This document shows, piece after piece, positions 1 to 8,673 of a stretch of 64,000 nt of DNA (position 1 is the first letter of the stretch; each line of letters begins with the position of its first letter). This DNA comes from CAVRXQ01 sp963725215 (GTDB lineage Bacteria > Actinomycetota > Acidimicrobiia > Acidimicrobiales > Bog-793), in assembly GCA_963725215.1 (NCBI GenBank), contig CAVRXQ010000002.1:496001-560000 (forward strand), in the 5' to 3' direction. The position numbers and the translations under genes are program-made. The notes beneath the pieces were generated by a model, which saw only the letters and a list, made by a program, of their open reading frames with translations, made no database searches and had not been told where the DNA came from.

Positions 1-1266
1 CATCAGCCCGTCCTCCATCACCACCATCGAGCCGACGTAGTCACTGCCTTGAAGATGGCTCATGTCGTAGCACTCGATCCGCAACGGGGATTCGCGCAGA
101 TCCAGGTACTCCCGCAGCTGTTCGAGAGCACGAGCCCGGCTCGACAGGTCGGTCGCGCGCCTTGTCCGGTGCCGCGCTAGCTGGTCTTTCGCGTTGTTCT
201 CCGCGACGCGGATCAAGGCGCGCTTTCGTCCGCGAATTGGCACCTTGATCGCGACAGGTCCGCCGCGTCGCTCGGAGAGCCACTGGGCGTATGTCCCCAC
301 CTCACTCGGCTCCTCGGGGACGAGGACCTCCCGCGCGATACCGAGCGGGGTCTCCGCGTAGTGCTGTTCGAGCACACGCTGCAGGAAATCCGGCATCGAG
401 ACCGGTTCGACCTTCTCCAAAATGAACCCGTTGCGCCCGACGAGAAGTCCGTGACGGACGTGGAGCACCTGCACTGTCGCCTCGAGCTCGGCATCGGCGA
501 TGCCGAAGACGTCGAGGTCGTCTCCCGCCGCGGCGACCATGTCCTGGCGTTCGCTCGCGAGGCGTGCCGACTCGAGCTGGTCACGGAGGCGCGCCGCGAG
601 CTCGTACTCCTCGCGCCCGGCGGCGACGTGCATCTCGGATTCGAGCCGGGAGAGCACTGCTTTTGTGTCGCCTTCCAAAAAATGCGCCAGGTCATCGAGG
701 TACTCGCGGTACGTGTCGGCGTCGACCGCGCCGACGCACGGCCCTGAGCACCGCTCGATGTGAAAAAGGAGGCACGGCCGGCCGAGGCGGACATGACGGC
801 CGTACTTCGCGTTCGAGCAGCTCCGGATCGGAAACGACCTCAACAGCGAGTCGAGGGTCTCGCGCAGCGCATAGGCGTGCGCATACGGGCCGAAGTACCG
901 CGTGCCCTTGCGCTTCGCTCCGCGCACGACCATCGCCCTCGGCCACTCCTCGTCCATCGTCAATGCGAGGTACGGGTAGCTCTTGTCGTCGACGAGGCGG
1001 ATGTTGAAGCGGGGCCGGTGCTCTTTGATCAGGTTGTACTCGAGCATGATCGCATCGACGTCGGAGCGGACCTGGATCCACTCGACCGAGTGCGCTCGCT
1101 CGAGCATCTGCTGGGTCCGGACCGGAAGTCCCGAGGGATCCCCGAAATAGTTGGCGAGCCGGCTGCGCAGCGAGAGCGCCTTGCCGACGTAGATCACGCG
1201 TCCGTCCCGGTCCTTGAACTGGTACGAGCCCGGAGCGTCTGGAACGTCTTTTGGCCGCTCGAGCAT
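1..1266 (-). CDS. uvrC: UvrABC system protein C (excinuclease subunit C), C-terminus outside the window
   Basis: UvrC makes the dual incisions flanking a DNA lesion once UvrB has been loaded. The 422 codons present start at an ATG (MLERPKDVPDAPGSYQF) and hold the N-terminal GIY-YIG nuclease domain (YVGKA near residue 26), a Cys-containing stretch (CLLFHIERCSGPC), the UVR motif that contacts UvrB around residues 205-240, and the beginning of the C-terminal UvrC/RNase H-like region. The rest lies beyond base 1. A TAGCCT hexamer sits 8 bases before the ATG and there is no Shine-Dalgarno, so a leaderless message is possible. The neighbours uvrA and, further on, uvrB complete the excision system. 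Confidence 0.96.
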   Translation of the reverse strand, partial: MLERPKDVPDAPGSYQFKDRDGRVIYVGKALSLRSRLANYFGDPSGLPVRTQQMLERAHSVEWIQVRSDVDAIMLEYNLIKEHRPRFNIRLVDDKSYPYLALTMDEEWPRAMVVRGAKRKGTRYFGPYAHAYALRETLDSLLRSFPIRSCSNAKYGRHVRLGRPCLLFHIERCSGPCVGAVDADTYREYLDDLAHFLEGDTKAVLSRLESEMHVAAGREEYELAARLRDQLESARLASERQDMVAAAGDDLDVFGIADAELEATVQVLHVRHGLLVGRNGFILEKVEPVSMPDFLQRVLEQHYAETPLGIAREVLVPEEPSEVGTYAQWLSERRGGPVAIKVPIRGRKRALIRVAENNAKDQLARHRTRRATDLSSRARALEQLREYLDLRESPLRIECYDMSHLQGSDYVGSMVVMEDGLM

Positions 1267-1395
1267 TAATGTCGAGGCTACGCCGGCCTGGTATTCCGGC
1301 GGACATACGAACTCCGAGGCCGACATCCCCGCGGATGGGCGACCAGGCTGTCCCCGCCGGCCATGAGCGGAGCGAGACGATCGAGAAAGAGGCTC

Positions 1396-2541
1396 ATGTT
1401 CCGCCTCCAGACGCCGCTGCCCGAGCGCTACACCTCCGCGACGGACGAGGAACTCGCTGAAATGATCGGCGCCGCGCGCGCCAAGCTCGGTGAGCGCCTC
1501 GTCATCCTCGGCCACCACTACCAGCGCGACGAGGTGATGCGTTGGGCCGACGCGCGGGGCGACTCTTTCGGACTCTCCAGATTCGCCGCCGGTCAAGAAC
1601 TCGCCGAGTTCGTCGTCTTCTGCGGTGTGACCTTCATGGCGGAAGCCGCCGACATCCTCACCGGCCCGAACCAGCAAGTGATCCTTCCTGACGTCAATGC
1701 CGGCTGCTCGATGGCGGACATGGCCGACCTCGACGAGGTCGAACGGGCCTGGGAGGAGCTCGGAAAGATCACCGATCTCGAAGCGATCGTGCCCGTCACC
1801 TACATGAACTCGTCAGCGGCGCTGAAGGCCTTCGTCGGCGATCGCGGAGGCACCGTCTGCACCTCGTCGAATGCGGCGGCCGCGGTGCGTTGGGCACTCG
1901 GCATCGAAAGAGATCTCCCGGCTGGCGACGGGCTCGTCAACGTCGTCCGGGAGTCCGGGCGCAAGGTCCTCTTCTTCCCCGACCAACACCTCGGTCGTAA
2001 CACCGCCTACACGCTCGGTTTCGACGCCTCGGACATGGCGGTGTGGAATCCGCGTCGCGAGTTCGGGGGGCTCGAGGAAAAAGAGGTCAAGCAGGCGACC
2101 TTCCTTTTGTGGAAGGGGCATTGCTCGGTGCACCAGCGATTCAAGACCGAGCACGTCGAGGCGTTCCGTTCCGCCCATGCGAACGGACTCGTCGTCGTTC
2201 ATCCCGAATGCGCACACGAGATCGTGATGCTCGCCGACGCGGTCGGATCGACCGACGCGATCATCCGCTACGTCGACGCCGCACCGAAGGGCGCGGCGAT
2301 CGGCGTTGGAACCGAGATCCACCTCGTGCACCGACTGGCGAACGAGCACCCGGACAAGACGGTCGTCTCCCTCGACCCGCTCATCTGCCCATGCTCGACG
2401 ATGTTCCGCATCGACCCGGCGCACCTGGCGTGGGTGTTGGAAGGCCTCCTCGAGGGCCAGGTGCGCAACCGTATCGTCGTCGACGAGCTGACGGCCGCAT
2501 CGGCGCGGGTCGCCTTGGAGCGAATGCTCGCCATCGTTTGA
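1396..2541 (+). CDS. nadA: quinolinate synthase NadA
   Basis: Condenses iminoaspartate with dihydroxyacetone phosphate to quinolinate in de novo NAD synthesis, using a [4Fe-4S] cluster. The product has 381 residues. The three cluster cysteines are recognisable at Cys104 (NAGCSMADM), Cys272 (HPECAHEI) and Cys331/333 (CPCSTMF), and the N-terminal LGHHYQRDEV substrate motif is present. The ATG at 1396 follows AAAGAGG by a short spacing, so I prefer it to an in-frame ATG 33 bases upstream. nadB and nadC are not adjacent, so this copy stands alone between uvrC (divergent) and uvrA (convergent). The length fits the longer, actinobacterial-type NadA. Confidence 0.95.
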   Translation: MFRLQTPLPERYTSATDEELAEMIGAARAKLGERLVILGHHYQRDEVMRWADARGDSFGLSRFAAGQELAEFVVFCGVTFMAEAADILTGPNQQVILPDVNAGCSMADMADLDEVERAWEELGKITDLEAIVPVTYMNSSAALKAFVGDRGGTVCTSSNAAAAVRWALGIERDLPAGDGLVNVVRESGRKVLFFPDQHLGRNTAYTLGFDASDMAVWNPRREFGGLEEKEVKQATFLLWKGHCSVHQRFKTEHVEAFRSAHANGLVVVHPECAHEIVMLADAVGSTDAIIRYVDAAPKGAAIGVGTEIHLVHRLANEHPDKTVVSLDPLICPCSTMFRIDPAHLAWVLEGLLEGQVRNRIVVDELTAASARVALERMLAIV

Positions 2542-2574
2542 ATTGCCTCATCGATCCGCCGTTCGAGATCCGGG

Positions 2575-5451
2575 TCAGGCGGAAGCTGCGACCTTCTTTC
2601 GCTTTTGCACCCCGCGCCGAGCCCCTTTGGCGAGCAGTGGCTTCAGGAAGCGTCCCGTGTAGCTGACCGAGACCGCAGCGACCTGTTCAGGGAGGCCCTC
2701 GGTGACGATTCGGCCCCCGCCGCTCCCGCCTTCTGGGCCGAGGTCGATGATCCAGTCGGCGGACTTCACGACGTCGAGGTTGTGCTCGATGACGACGACG
2801 GTGTTGCCTTGGTCGACAAGCCGTTGCAGCACACCGAGGAGCTTGCGGACGTCGTCGAAGTGGAGTCCCGTCGTCGGCTCGTCGAGGATGTAAAAGGTCC
2901 GACCCGTCGAACGCTTCGAAAGCTCCGAGGCGAGCTTCACCCGCTGAGCTTCGCCACCGGAAAGCGTCGGTGCCGGCTGGCCGAGTCGGATGTATCCGAG
3001 TCCGACGTCGGTGAGCGTCTGCAGATGGCGCGCGATCACGGGTTGCGCAGAAAAGAACTCGCTCGCTTCCTCGCAAGACATGTCCAAGACATCCGCGATC
3101 GACTTGCCGCGCCAGAGCACTTCGAGCGTGTCGCGGTTGTAACGGGCGCCCTTGCAGATCTCGCACGGCACGTAGACGTCGGGAAGGAAATGCATCTCGA
3201 TGCGGATCGTCCCGTCGCCCGAGCACGCATCGCAACGGCCGCCAGGGACGTTGAACGAGAAACGCCCCGGCTGGTAGCCGCGCAACTTCGCCTCCTGGGT
3301 CTGGCTGAACAGCCTCCGGATGTGATCGAAGACGCCCGTGTACGTCGCGGCATTCGACCTCGGGGTGCGCCCGATCGGCGACTGGTCGATGTCGATCACC
3401 TTGTCGACGAGCTCGGCGCCTTCGATCGCGCGGTGCCGACCGGGAACGGTTTTCGTCTTGTAGATCACCTGCGCGAGCGCGCGGTGCACGATGTCGTTGA
3501 CAAGAGTTGATTTCCCGGATCCCGAAACCCCGGTCACCGCGATGAAGCATCCGAGCGGGAACGACACGTCGATGTGCTGCAGGTTGTGCTCGTAGGCATC
3601 GCGCACGACGAGATAGCCGTTCTCGGGTGGTCGCCGACGGGGTGGCACCTCGATCTGCGCCGCGCCAGAGAGATATTTGCCCGTGACCGAGCGCTCTTGT
3701 TTCATCAGCCCGTCGACCGGACCGGAGTAGATGATCTCCCCACCGTGTTCACCCGCGCCGGGGCCGATGTCGACGACGTGATCGGCAACGCGGATCGTCT
3801 CTTCGTCGTGCTCGACGACGATCACGGTGTTGCCGAGGCCGCGCAGCCTCTCCAAGGTCTCGATCAATCGCCGGTTGTCGCGTTGATGGAGACCGATCGA
3901 GGGTTCGTCCAAGACATAAAGGACGCCGACGAGGCCGCTGCCGATCTGGCTCGCGAGGCGGATCCTTTGCGCTTCGCCCCCCGCGAGCGTCGCAGACGAA
4001 CGATCGAGCGTCAGGTAGTCGAGGCCCACGTCGACGAGGAACTGCACGCGCGCCCGGATCTCTTTTAGCAAACGTTCGGCGATCATTGCTTCGCGCCCAG
4101 AGAGCTCAAGTGACGCGAGGATCTTCAGCGTCTCCCCGATCGGCTTCGCCGACAACTCTGCGATGTTCATCCCGTCGACCATGACCGCCAGCGACTCGGG
4201 CTTGAGGCGCGCCCCTTCGCACGCCGTGCACGGGACCTCCCGCATGTAGCCCTCGATCTGTTCGCGGTGCCACTCCGACTCCGCCTCGGCGTGACGCCGC
4301 TGCAGCCAGGGGATGGCTCCTTCGTACGTCGTCTTGTACGACCGCTGCGTGCCATACCGGTTGCGGTACGTCACGTGGACGCGTCGCTCCCCCGCCCCGT
4401 ACAACAGGACCTTCTTGTGCGCCTTCGAGAGCTTTCCCCACGGCCTTGTCAGGTCGATCCCGAACTCCTCGGCGACGGCGCGCAGCACGCGCGCGAAGTA
4501 CTCGGTGCGAGCCGATGCCCAAGGTGCGATCGCCCCGTGGTCGACCGACAACCCAGGGTTCGGGACGACGAGATCGGGGTCGACCTCGTAGCGCGTGCCT
4601 AGCCCGAGGCAGACCGGACACGCGCCGTACGGGGAGTTGAACGAGAAGTTGCGCGGCGCGGGATCGTCGACGGAGGTTCCGTCGAACGCGCACGCGAGGT
4701 GCTGGGAGAAGGTGAGGATGTCGTCGGTTTCGAGGAGGTGGATCTCGGCGATCCCCTCCCCGAGGCGCAGCGCGGTTTCGATCGAGTCCGTGAGCCGGCG
4801 CTCGATACCCGGGCGATGGACGAGCCGGTCGACGACGACTTCGATCGTGTGTTGCTCGTATCTGGCGAGCGAGCGCTTCTTGCGCTCGGCGAGCTCGACG
4901 AGCTCGCCGTCGATGCGCGCCCGGGCGTAGCCCTGTCGCGCGAGGTCTTCGAGCAGGGAGTCGTACTCGCCCTTCCGCCCGCGTACGACGGGCGCGAGGA
5001 CGTGGAACCGGCTCCCGTCAGGAAGGTCCATCACGCGATCGACGATCTGCTGGGGGCTCTGTCGCGACACGACCCTTCTGCACTTCGGACAGTGCGGAAG
5101 GCCGATGCGCGCGTAAAAGAGCCGAAGGTAGTCGTAGACCTCCGTGACGGTGCCGACGGTCGAGCGCGGGTTGCGCGACGCCGACTTCTGGTCGATCGAG
5201 ATCGCCGGCGAAAGCCCTTCGATGAAGTCGACGTCGGGCTTGTCCATCTGCCCGAGGAATTGGCGGGCGTAGGACGACAGCGATTCGACGTATCGGCGCT
5301 GGCCCTCGGCGTAGATCGTGTCGAATGCGAGCGAGGACTTGCCAGATCCCGACAGCCCGGTGAAAACGATCAGCTTGTCGCGAGGGAGCGCGAGCGAGAC
5401 GTTCTTCAAGTTGTGTTCGCGCGCTCCGCGAATGACCAAGGAATCGGGCAT
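2575..5451 (-). CDS. uvrA: excinuclease ABC subunit A
   Basis: Damage-sensing ATPase of nucleotide excision repair. The 958 residues carry two ABC ATPase modules (Walker A GLSGSGKSS near residue 32 and GVSGSGKST in the second half), two signature motifs (LAGGEAQRIRLA and LSGGEAQRVKLA), and zinc-binding cysteine pairs (CPVC...CTAC in the first half, CDAC...CEIC in the second). I chose the ATG at 5451 (MPDSLVIRGAREHNLK), which matches the family start. A longer in-frame start exists 48 bases upstream. TATCCT lies 7 bases before this ATG, giving a good leaderless arrangement inside the 70-base gap behind the Rieske gene. Confidence 0.96.
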   Translation of the reverse strand: MPDSLVIRGAREHNLKNVSLALPRDKLIVFTGLSGSGKSSLAFDTIYAEGQRRYVESLSSYARQFLGQMDKPDVDFIEGLSPAISIDQKSASRNPRSTVGTVTEVYDYLRLFYARIGLPHCPKCRRVVSRQSPQQIVDRVMDLPDGSRFHVLAPVVRGRKGEYDSLLEDLARQGYARARIDGELVELAERKKRSLARYEQHTIEVVVDRLVHRPGIERRLTDSIETALRLGEGIAEIHLLETDDILTFSQHLACAFDGTSVDDPAPRNFSFNSPYGACPVCLGLGTRYEVDPDLVVPNPGLSVDHGAIAPWASARTEYFARVLRAVAEEFGIDLTRPWGKLSKAHKKVLLYGAGERRVHVTYRNRYGTQRSYKTTYEGAIPWLQRRHAEAESEWHREQIEGYMREVPCTACEGARLKPESLAVMVDGMNIAELSAKPIGETLKILASLELSGREAMIAERLLKEIRARVQFLVDVGLDYLTLDRSSATLAGGEAQRIRLASQIGSGLVGVLYVLDEPSIGLHQRDNRRLIETLERLRGLGNTVIVVEHDEETIRVADHVVDIGPGAGEHGGEIIYSGPVDGLMKQERSVTGKYLSGAAQIEVPPRRRPPENGYLVVRDAYEHNLQHIDVSFPLGCFIAVTGVSGSGKSTLVNDIVHRALAQVIYKTKTVPGRHRAIEGAELVDKVIDIDQSPIGRTPRSNAATYTGVFDHIRRLFSQTQEAKLRGYQPGRFSFNVPGGRCDACSGDGTIRIEMHFLPDVYVPCEICKGARYNRDTLEVLWRGKSIADVLDMSCEEASEFFSAQPVIARHLQTLTDVGLGYIRLGQPAPTLSGGEAQRVKLASELSKRSTGRTFYILDEPTTGLHFDDVRKLLGVLQRLVDQGNTVVVIEHNLDVVKSADWIIDLGPEGGSGGGRIVTEGLPEQVAAVSVSYTGRFLKPLLAKGARRGVQKRKKVAASA

Positions 5452-5521
5452 CTCGGCGAGGATACCCGTGGCCTGTCGCGGCCTCGCCGGGCTCGGCAAC
5501 CTGCCCGACCGACCGGGGTTC

Positions 5522-6745
5522 CTAGTGGGCAGGCGCGACGAGCCGCCCCTCGTACCAGGCGTGGAAGTTCATGACATTGCATTCGAGCCCGCTCGAAAGC
5601 GGCCCAGCAACGTAGGCAGAAGAGCGAACTCCCCGCTGCTGGCGCTCACAGATGAGCCAGTCCTGCTCGGAGGTGAGCCGCCAAAAGGGCAACAGCGCCT
5701 CGAGGTCGTAGTCCCGTCCCTCGACCGCGTCGGGCCGCACGAGCCACGTCACCTTGGCGCGGGTCGTACCGGGCCCAAGCGGCTGGAGCCTCGTCGTGAC
5801 GGCGTGATCGCTGCTGACGTGGGCCCAAAAGTTGGGAAGCACGCGGACGCGAAGCGTCTCTGGATGACCTCCAGCGGCGGAAGGAAACGGTGGCGCGACC
5901 GGAGATCCGTCGAGCGACTCGGTGACAAAAGGAGGGCGCATAGGCGTGCGGTTCACCGACCACCATTGCGTGCCGCTCGGATCGGGGAACTCGTAAAGGC
6001 CCCCGGGCACCGTGTCCCCGGGGCGCGCGTGGTCGTAGTTCGCGCGCACGTACTGGGGATGGTTCGAGGCGCAGTGGAGACACTCGCGGTTGTTCTCCCA
6101 GACGAGTTTCCAGTTCGCCGCGATCTCGTACTCGATCGTCGCCGCAACCTTGGCACCGGCGAGTGAATCGGACTCGGGTTGCCCGAGGAGCGCCCGACGA
6201 AGCGGTTCGAGGTCGACGGGCGTCTTTGCGAGAGACACGAGGACGAATCCGGAGACCTCTGCCGCCGCGACGTCATGCAGACGAAGCCGCCCGCGGTCGA
6301 TGCCCTCGTCGGCTCCCGGACAGCCGCGTAATGCTCCGTCGAGGCCGTAGCTCCAGCGGTGGTACGGACAGACGAGCAGGGTGTCGTGCGAACGCTCCTC
6401 AGTGACGATCACCGAACCGCGATGGCGACAGACGTTGTGGAACGCACGCAGGCCACCGTCTTTTTGCCGCACGACGACGATCGGGTCGCCGCCAAGCTCG
6501 ACGGCCAACCGATCGCCGCCTGAGCGAATTTCCTCCGAGTGGCCGACGACGCACCAGCTGACACGCCAGATCGAGTCGATCTCGGCCGCGAAGACGCCCT
6601 CGTCGAGGTACCAGGGGCGCGAGAGGCCGTAACCGTGGAGACGCTGCGTGCGCAGTTCGCCGATCCGATCATCGGCAGATACCCCCCTCACCGACCGCGC
6701 CACCCAAGGACGCGTGATGACGGTGCCCCGCGCCCGCGCGACCAC
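5522..6745 (-). CDS. Rieske [2Fe-2S] oxygenase alpha subunit, glycine-betaine/choline-monooxygenase type, in an aminophosphonate locus
   Basis: Terminal oxygenase of a non-haem iron oxygenase. Seen: Rieske ligands Cys106/His108 (CRHRG) and Cys126/His129 (CPYHRWSYG), then the catalytic domain with WENNRECLHCASNHP (iron ligands His224 and His229) and a late EQDWLICERQQRG stretch supplying the acidic ligand. The NRECxHC form resembles GbcA-type enzymes, which oxidatively demethylate quaternary amines. It is the last gene of the minus-strand run, 84 bases behind the HAD phosphonatase-like gene. No ferredoxin or reductase partner is visible nearby. I infer oxidation or N-demethylation of an aminophosphonate; the substrate is not proven. 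The start is uncertain: GTG at 6745, or in-frame GTGs about 14 to 18 codons later. Confidence 0.85.
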   Translation of the reverse strand: MVARARGTVITRPWVARSVRGVSADDRIGELRTQRLHGYGLSRPWYLDEGVFAAEIDSIWRVSWCVVGHSEEIRSGGDRLAVELGGDPIVVVRQKDGGLRAFHNVCRHRGSVIVTEERSHDTLLVCPYHRWSYGLDGALRGCPGADEGIDRGRLRLHDVAAAEVSGFVLVSLAKTPVDLEPLRRALLGQPESDSLAGAKVAATIEYEIAANWKLVWENNRECLHCASNHPQYVRANYDHARPGDTVPGGLYEFPDPSGTQWWSVNRTPMRPPFVTESLDGSPVAPPFPSAAGGHPETLRVRVLPNFWAHVSSDHAVTTRLQPLGPGTTRAKVTWLVRPDAVEGRDYDLEALLPFWRLTSEQDWLICERQQRGVRSSAYVAGPLSSGLECNVMNFHAWYEGRLVAPAH

Positions 6746-6829
6746 ACGATCAGCGGGCGGCGCGTCGCGACTCCGCGCCCAATCGACGACGATCCACCAG
6801 GCACCCGCACCTCCGATCAGAAATAAGAG

Positions 6830-7567
6830 TCAGCGCGTCGGATCCTCGAGCAGAGGCGGGAGATCGGCGACCGAGTCGAGGACGTGGGTCGCGCCCGCCG
6901 CCCAGAGGCGATCGGCTGGGTCGAAGCCGGTGAGCACGCCCACGAGGATGGAGGCCCCGGCGGCCCGGCCGGTTTCGATGTCCGATGCGGTGTCCCCGGC
7001 GATGGCGACGGCGTCCACCGAGCTCACCTTGAGGCGAACGATCGCGCTGAGGACGAGGTCGGGAGCCGGACGCCCCCGGCCCGCCTCGCTCGGGCACAAG
7101 GCAATGTCTGCGATCTCCTCCCAACCGAGAGAGCGCAACAGACGATCGCGCGTGCTCGGCGAGAATCCCGTCAGCAGCGCGACCTTGCGACCTGAATTGC
7201 GGATCGTGGAGATCGCCTCGGGTGCGCCCGCGATGGCGCGGACCCCGCCGCCCGCGACGGCGTCGTTGTAGCCGGACTCGAACGCGGCGTTGGCGCGCTC
7301 CGCCGTCGAGTCGTCACCGAAGAGGTGCCGAAAAACCTCGATCTTCGACATTCCCATCGTCTCGCGGGTGTATTCGAGCATCGCCTCGCGCTCGGACCTG
7401 CCGAGATCTCCGACCGCGTCGAGCGCGGCGGCGAACGCCCTCTCGACGAGGCCGTCGTCTTCGACCGTCGTTCCCGCCATGTCGAGACAGACGAGCTCGA
7501 TCGGCGTGGCGGCACCTGAACCCCGGCGCGCACCAGGTGAGCTGTCGTTCGATCCGTTGTCGATCAT
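6830..7567 (-). CDS. phosphonatase-like HAD hydrolase (TIGR03351-type, PhnX-like)
   Basis: Probable C-P bond hydrolase acting on a phosphono-aldehyde. The 245 residues show the phosphonatase form of HAD motif I, DMAGTT (Asp29), instead of DxDxT. They also carry a cap-domain lysine (MGMSKIEVFR, Lys75) where PhnX forms its Schiff base, an arginine-bearing GRGRPAPD before motif IV, and IAGDTASDIETG as the acidic motif. These traits are those described for the PhnX-like TIGR03351 group, which travels with TIGR03364 oxidoreductases. The ATG at 7567 overlaps the stop of the FAD oxidoreductase (ATGA), so the two are translationally coupled and the longer in-frame reading is rejected. Phosphonoacetaldehyde or a hydroxylated analogue is the likely substrate. 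Confidence 0.88.
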   Translation of the reverse strand: MIDNGSNDSSPGARRGSGAATPIELVCLDMAGTTVEDDGLVERAFAAALDAVGDLGRSEREAMLEYTRETMGMSKIEVFRHLFGDDSTAERANAAFESGYNDAVAGGGVRAIAGAPEAISTIRNSGRKVALLTGFSPSTRDRLLRSLGWEEIADIALCPSEAGRGRPAPDLVLSAIVRLKVSSVDAVAIAGDTASDIETGRAAGASILVGVLTGFDPADRLWAAGATHVLDSVADLPPLLEDPTR

Positions 7568-8673
7568 TGAAAGGTCTTCTCCGCAATCGCAGGTGACATC
7601 GTCATCCCCCGTCCCCCAGCTCCCGTCACGACGATGACCCCCGGGGCGACTTCGCCGCGGTAATAAAGGCCGCCGTCGGTCACCTCGAGGTAGATCCCCT
7701 CCCACCGCCGCTCGACAGGGGGGAGGTCACCGAGGAGCGCCGTCGCCACTCCGAGCAGGTGCCTCGTCGGTGTCTCGTCGAGGTCAAAGTCGAACGGCTC
7801 CTCGTAATGGTGGGTGTCTCCGATCGTGAGATGGCCGCTCGCACGCTTCACCGCCAGGAGCTGTGCTCCCCACGCCGCCGCGACCGGGTCTTGGGGACCG
7901 AGCTGGTGACGCGCCCGACCCGCGTACGCCGGGTAATAGCGCAATGAGTCGCCGTCGGCGAGCGCCGACGTGAGCGCAACGTCGAACGGCTCGGTCTCGA
8001 GCATCTGCAACCGCACCCGGCGCAGCGGCGCGCCTCCGAGCGCGTCGGCGACGAAGCCTCCCGTCGTCGCCCCGACGCAGCAGACGACGAGGTCGCCCTC
8101 GTGCCACTCGCCGCGGTCGTCGCGCACCGCGTGCGGCCGCGCCTCCATCACCTGACGGCCAGGTAGATAGCGGTACCCGCCCAGCGAGTCGAGGTGGGCG
8201 CGCAGCTCGCCAAGGACGAGGCGCGGCTCCACGACGGCGTCGAGCGGGCAGTGGAGCGCAGCGAGCACGCGGCGCGCCCCGATCGCGCCGGCGAGAGCCG
8301 GTTCGATCTGCGCGAGCTCGCGACCTGTCAACAATTCGAACTGGCGATCCTGTGCCCCGGGTCCCGACGCCGCGAGCTCGATCGCGGCGAGCTCATCTGC
8401 GCGGCGAGCAACGGTGAGCGAGCCCGACGGCCGGAATCCGATGCCGCAGTTCTTCGCCAGCTCCTCCCACATCTCTCGGGCACGCAGCGCGAGGTCGAGC
8501 TCGGCGCCATCTGCCCGGCCGCTCACCCACACGAGGCCGAAGTTCCGCACCGAAGCGCCGCACGGGGCGACGTCGCGCTCGATCTGAACGACTTCGTAGT
8601 CGCGGCGCGCGCCGGCGAGCGCGTGCATCGTCCCGATCACGCCGCCGCCGACGACGACGAGGCGAGGGCTCAC
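7564..8673 (-). CDS. FAD-dependent oxidoreductase, TIGR03364-like (aminophosphonate oxidase candidate)
   Basis: A D-amino-acid-oxidase-fold (DAO) flavoenzyme of 369 residues. It starts with the dinucleotide-binding VVVGGGVIGTMHAL and continues with QIERD at the end of the second strand. The C-terminus has the second FAD motif VVTGAGGRGMTMSP. Members of this clade are known to lie next to PhnX-like hydrolases, and characterised relatives (PbfD) oxidise N-methyl or related 2-aminoethylphosphonates to phosphonoacetaldehyde; the exact substrate here is inferred. The GTG start overlaps the upstream stop (GTGA), and its own stop overlaps the HAD start, so the enzyme sits in the middle of a tightly coupled operon behind an ABC importer. 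Confidence 0.87.
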   Translation of the reverse strand: MSPRLVVVGGGVIGTMHALAGARRDYEVVQIERDVAPCGASVRNFGLVWVSGRADGAELDLALRAREMWEELAKNCGIGFRPSGSLTVARRADELAAIELAASGPGAQDRQFELLTGRELAQIEPALAGAIGARRVLAALHCPLDAVVEPRLVLGELRAHLDSLGGYRYLPGRQVMEARPHAVRDDRGEWHEGDLVVCCVGATTGGFVADALGGAPLRRVRLQMLETEPFDVALTSALADGDSLRYYPAYAGRARHQLGPQDPVAAAWGAQLLAVKRASGHLTIGDTHHYEEPFDFDLDETPTRHLLGVATALLGDLPPVERRWEGIYLEVTDGGLYYRGEVAPGVIVVTGAGGRGMTMSPAIAEKTFQ

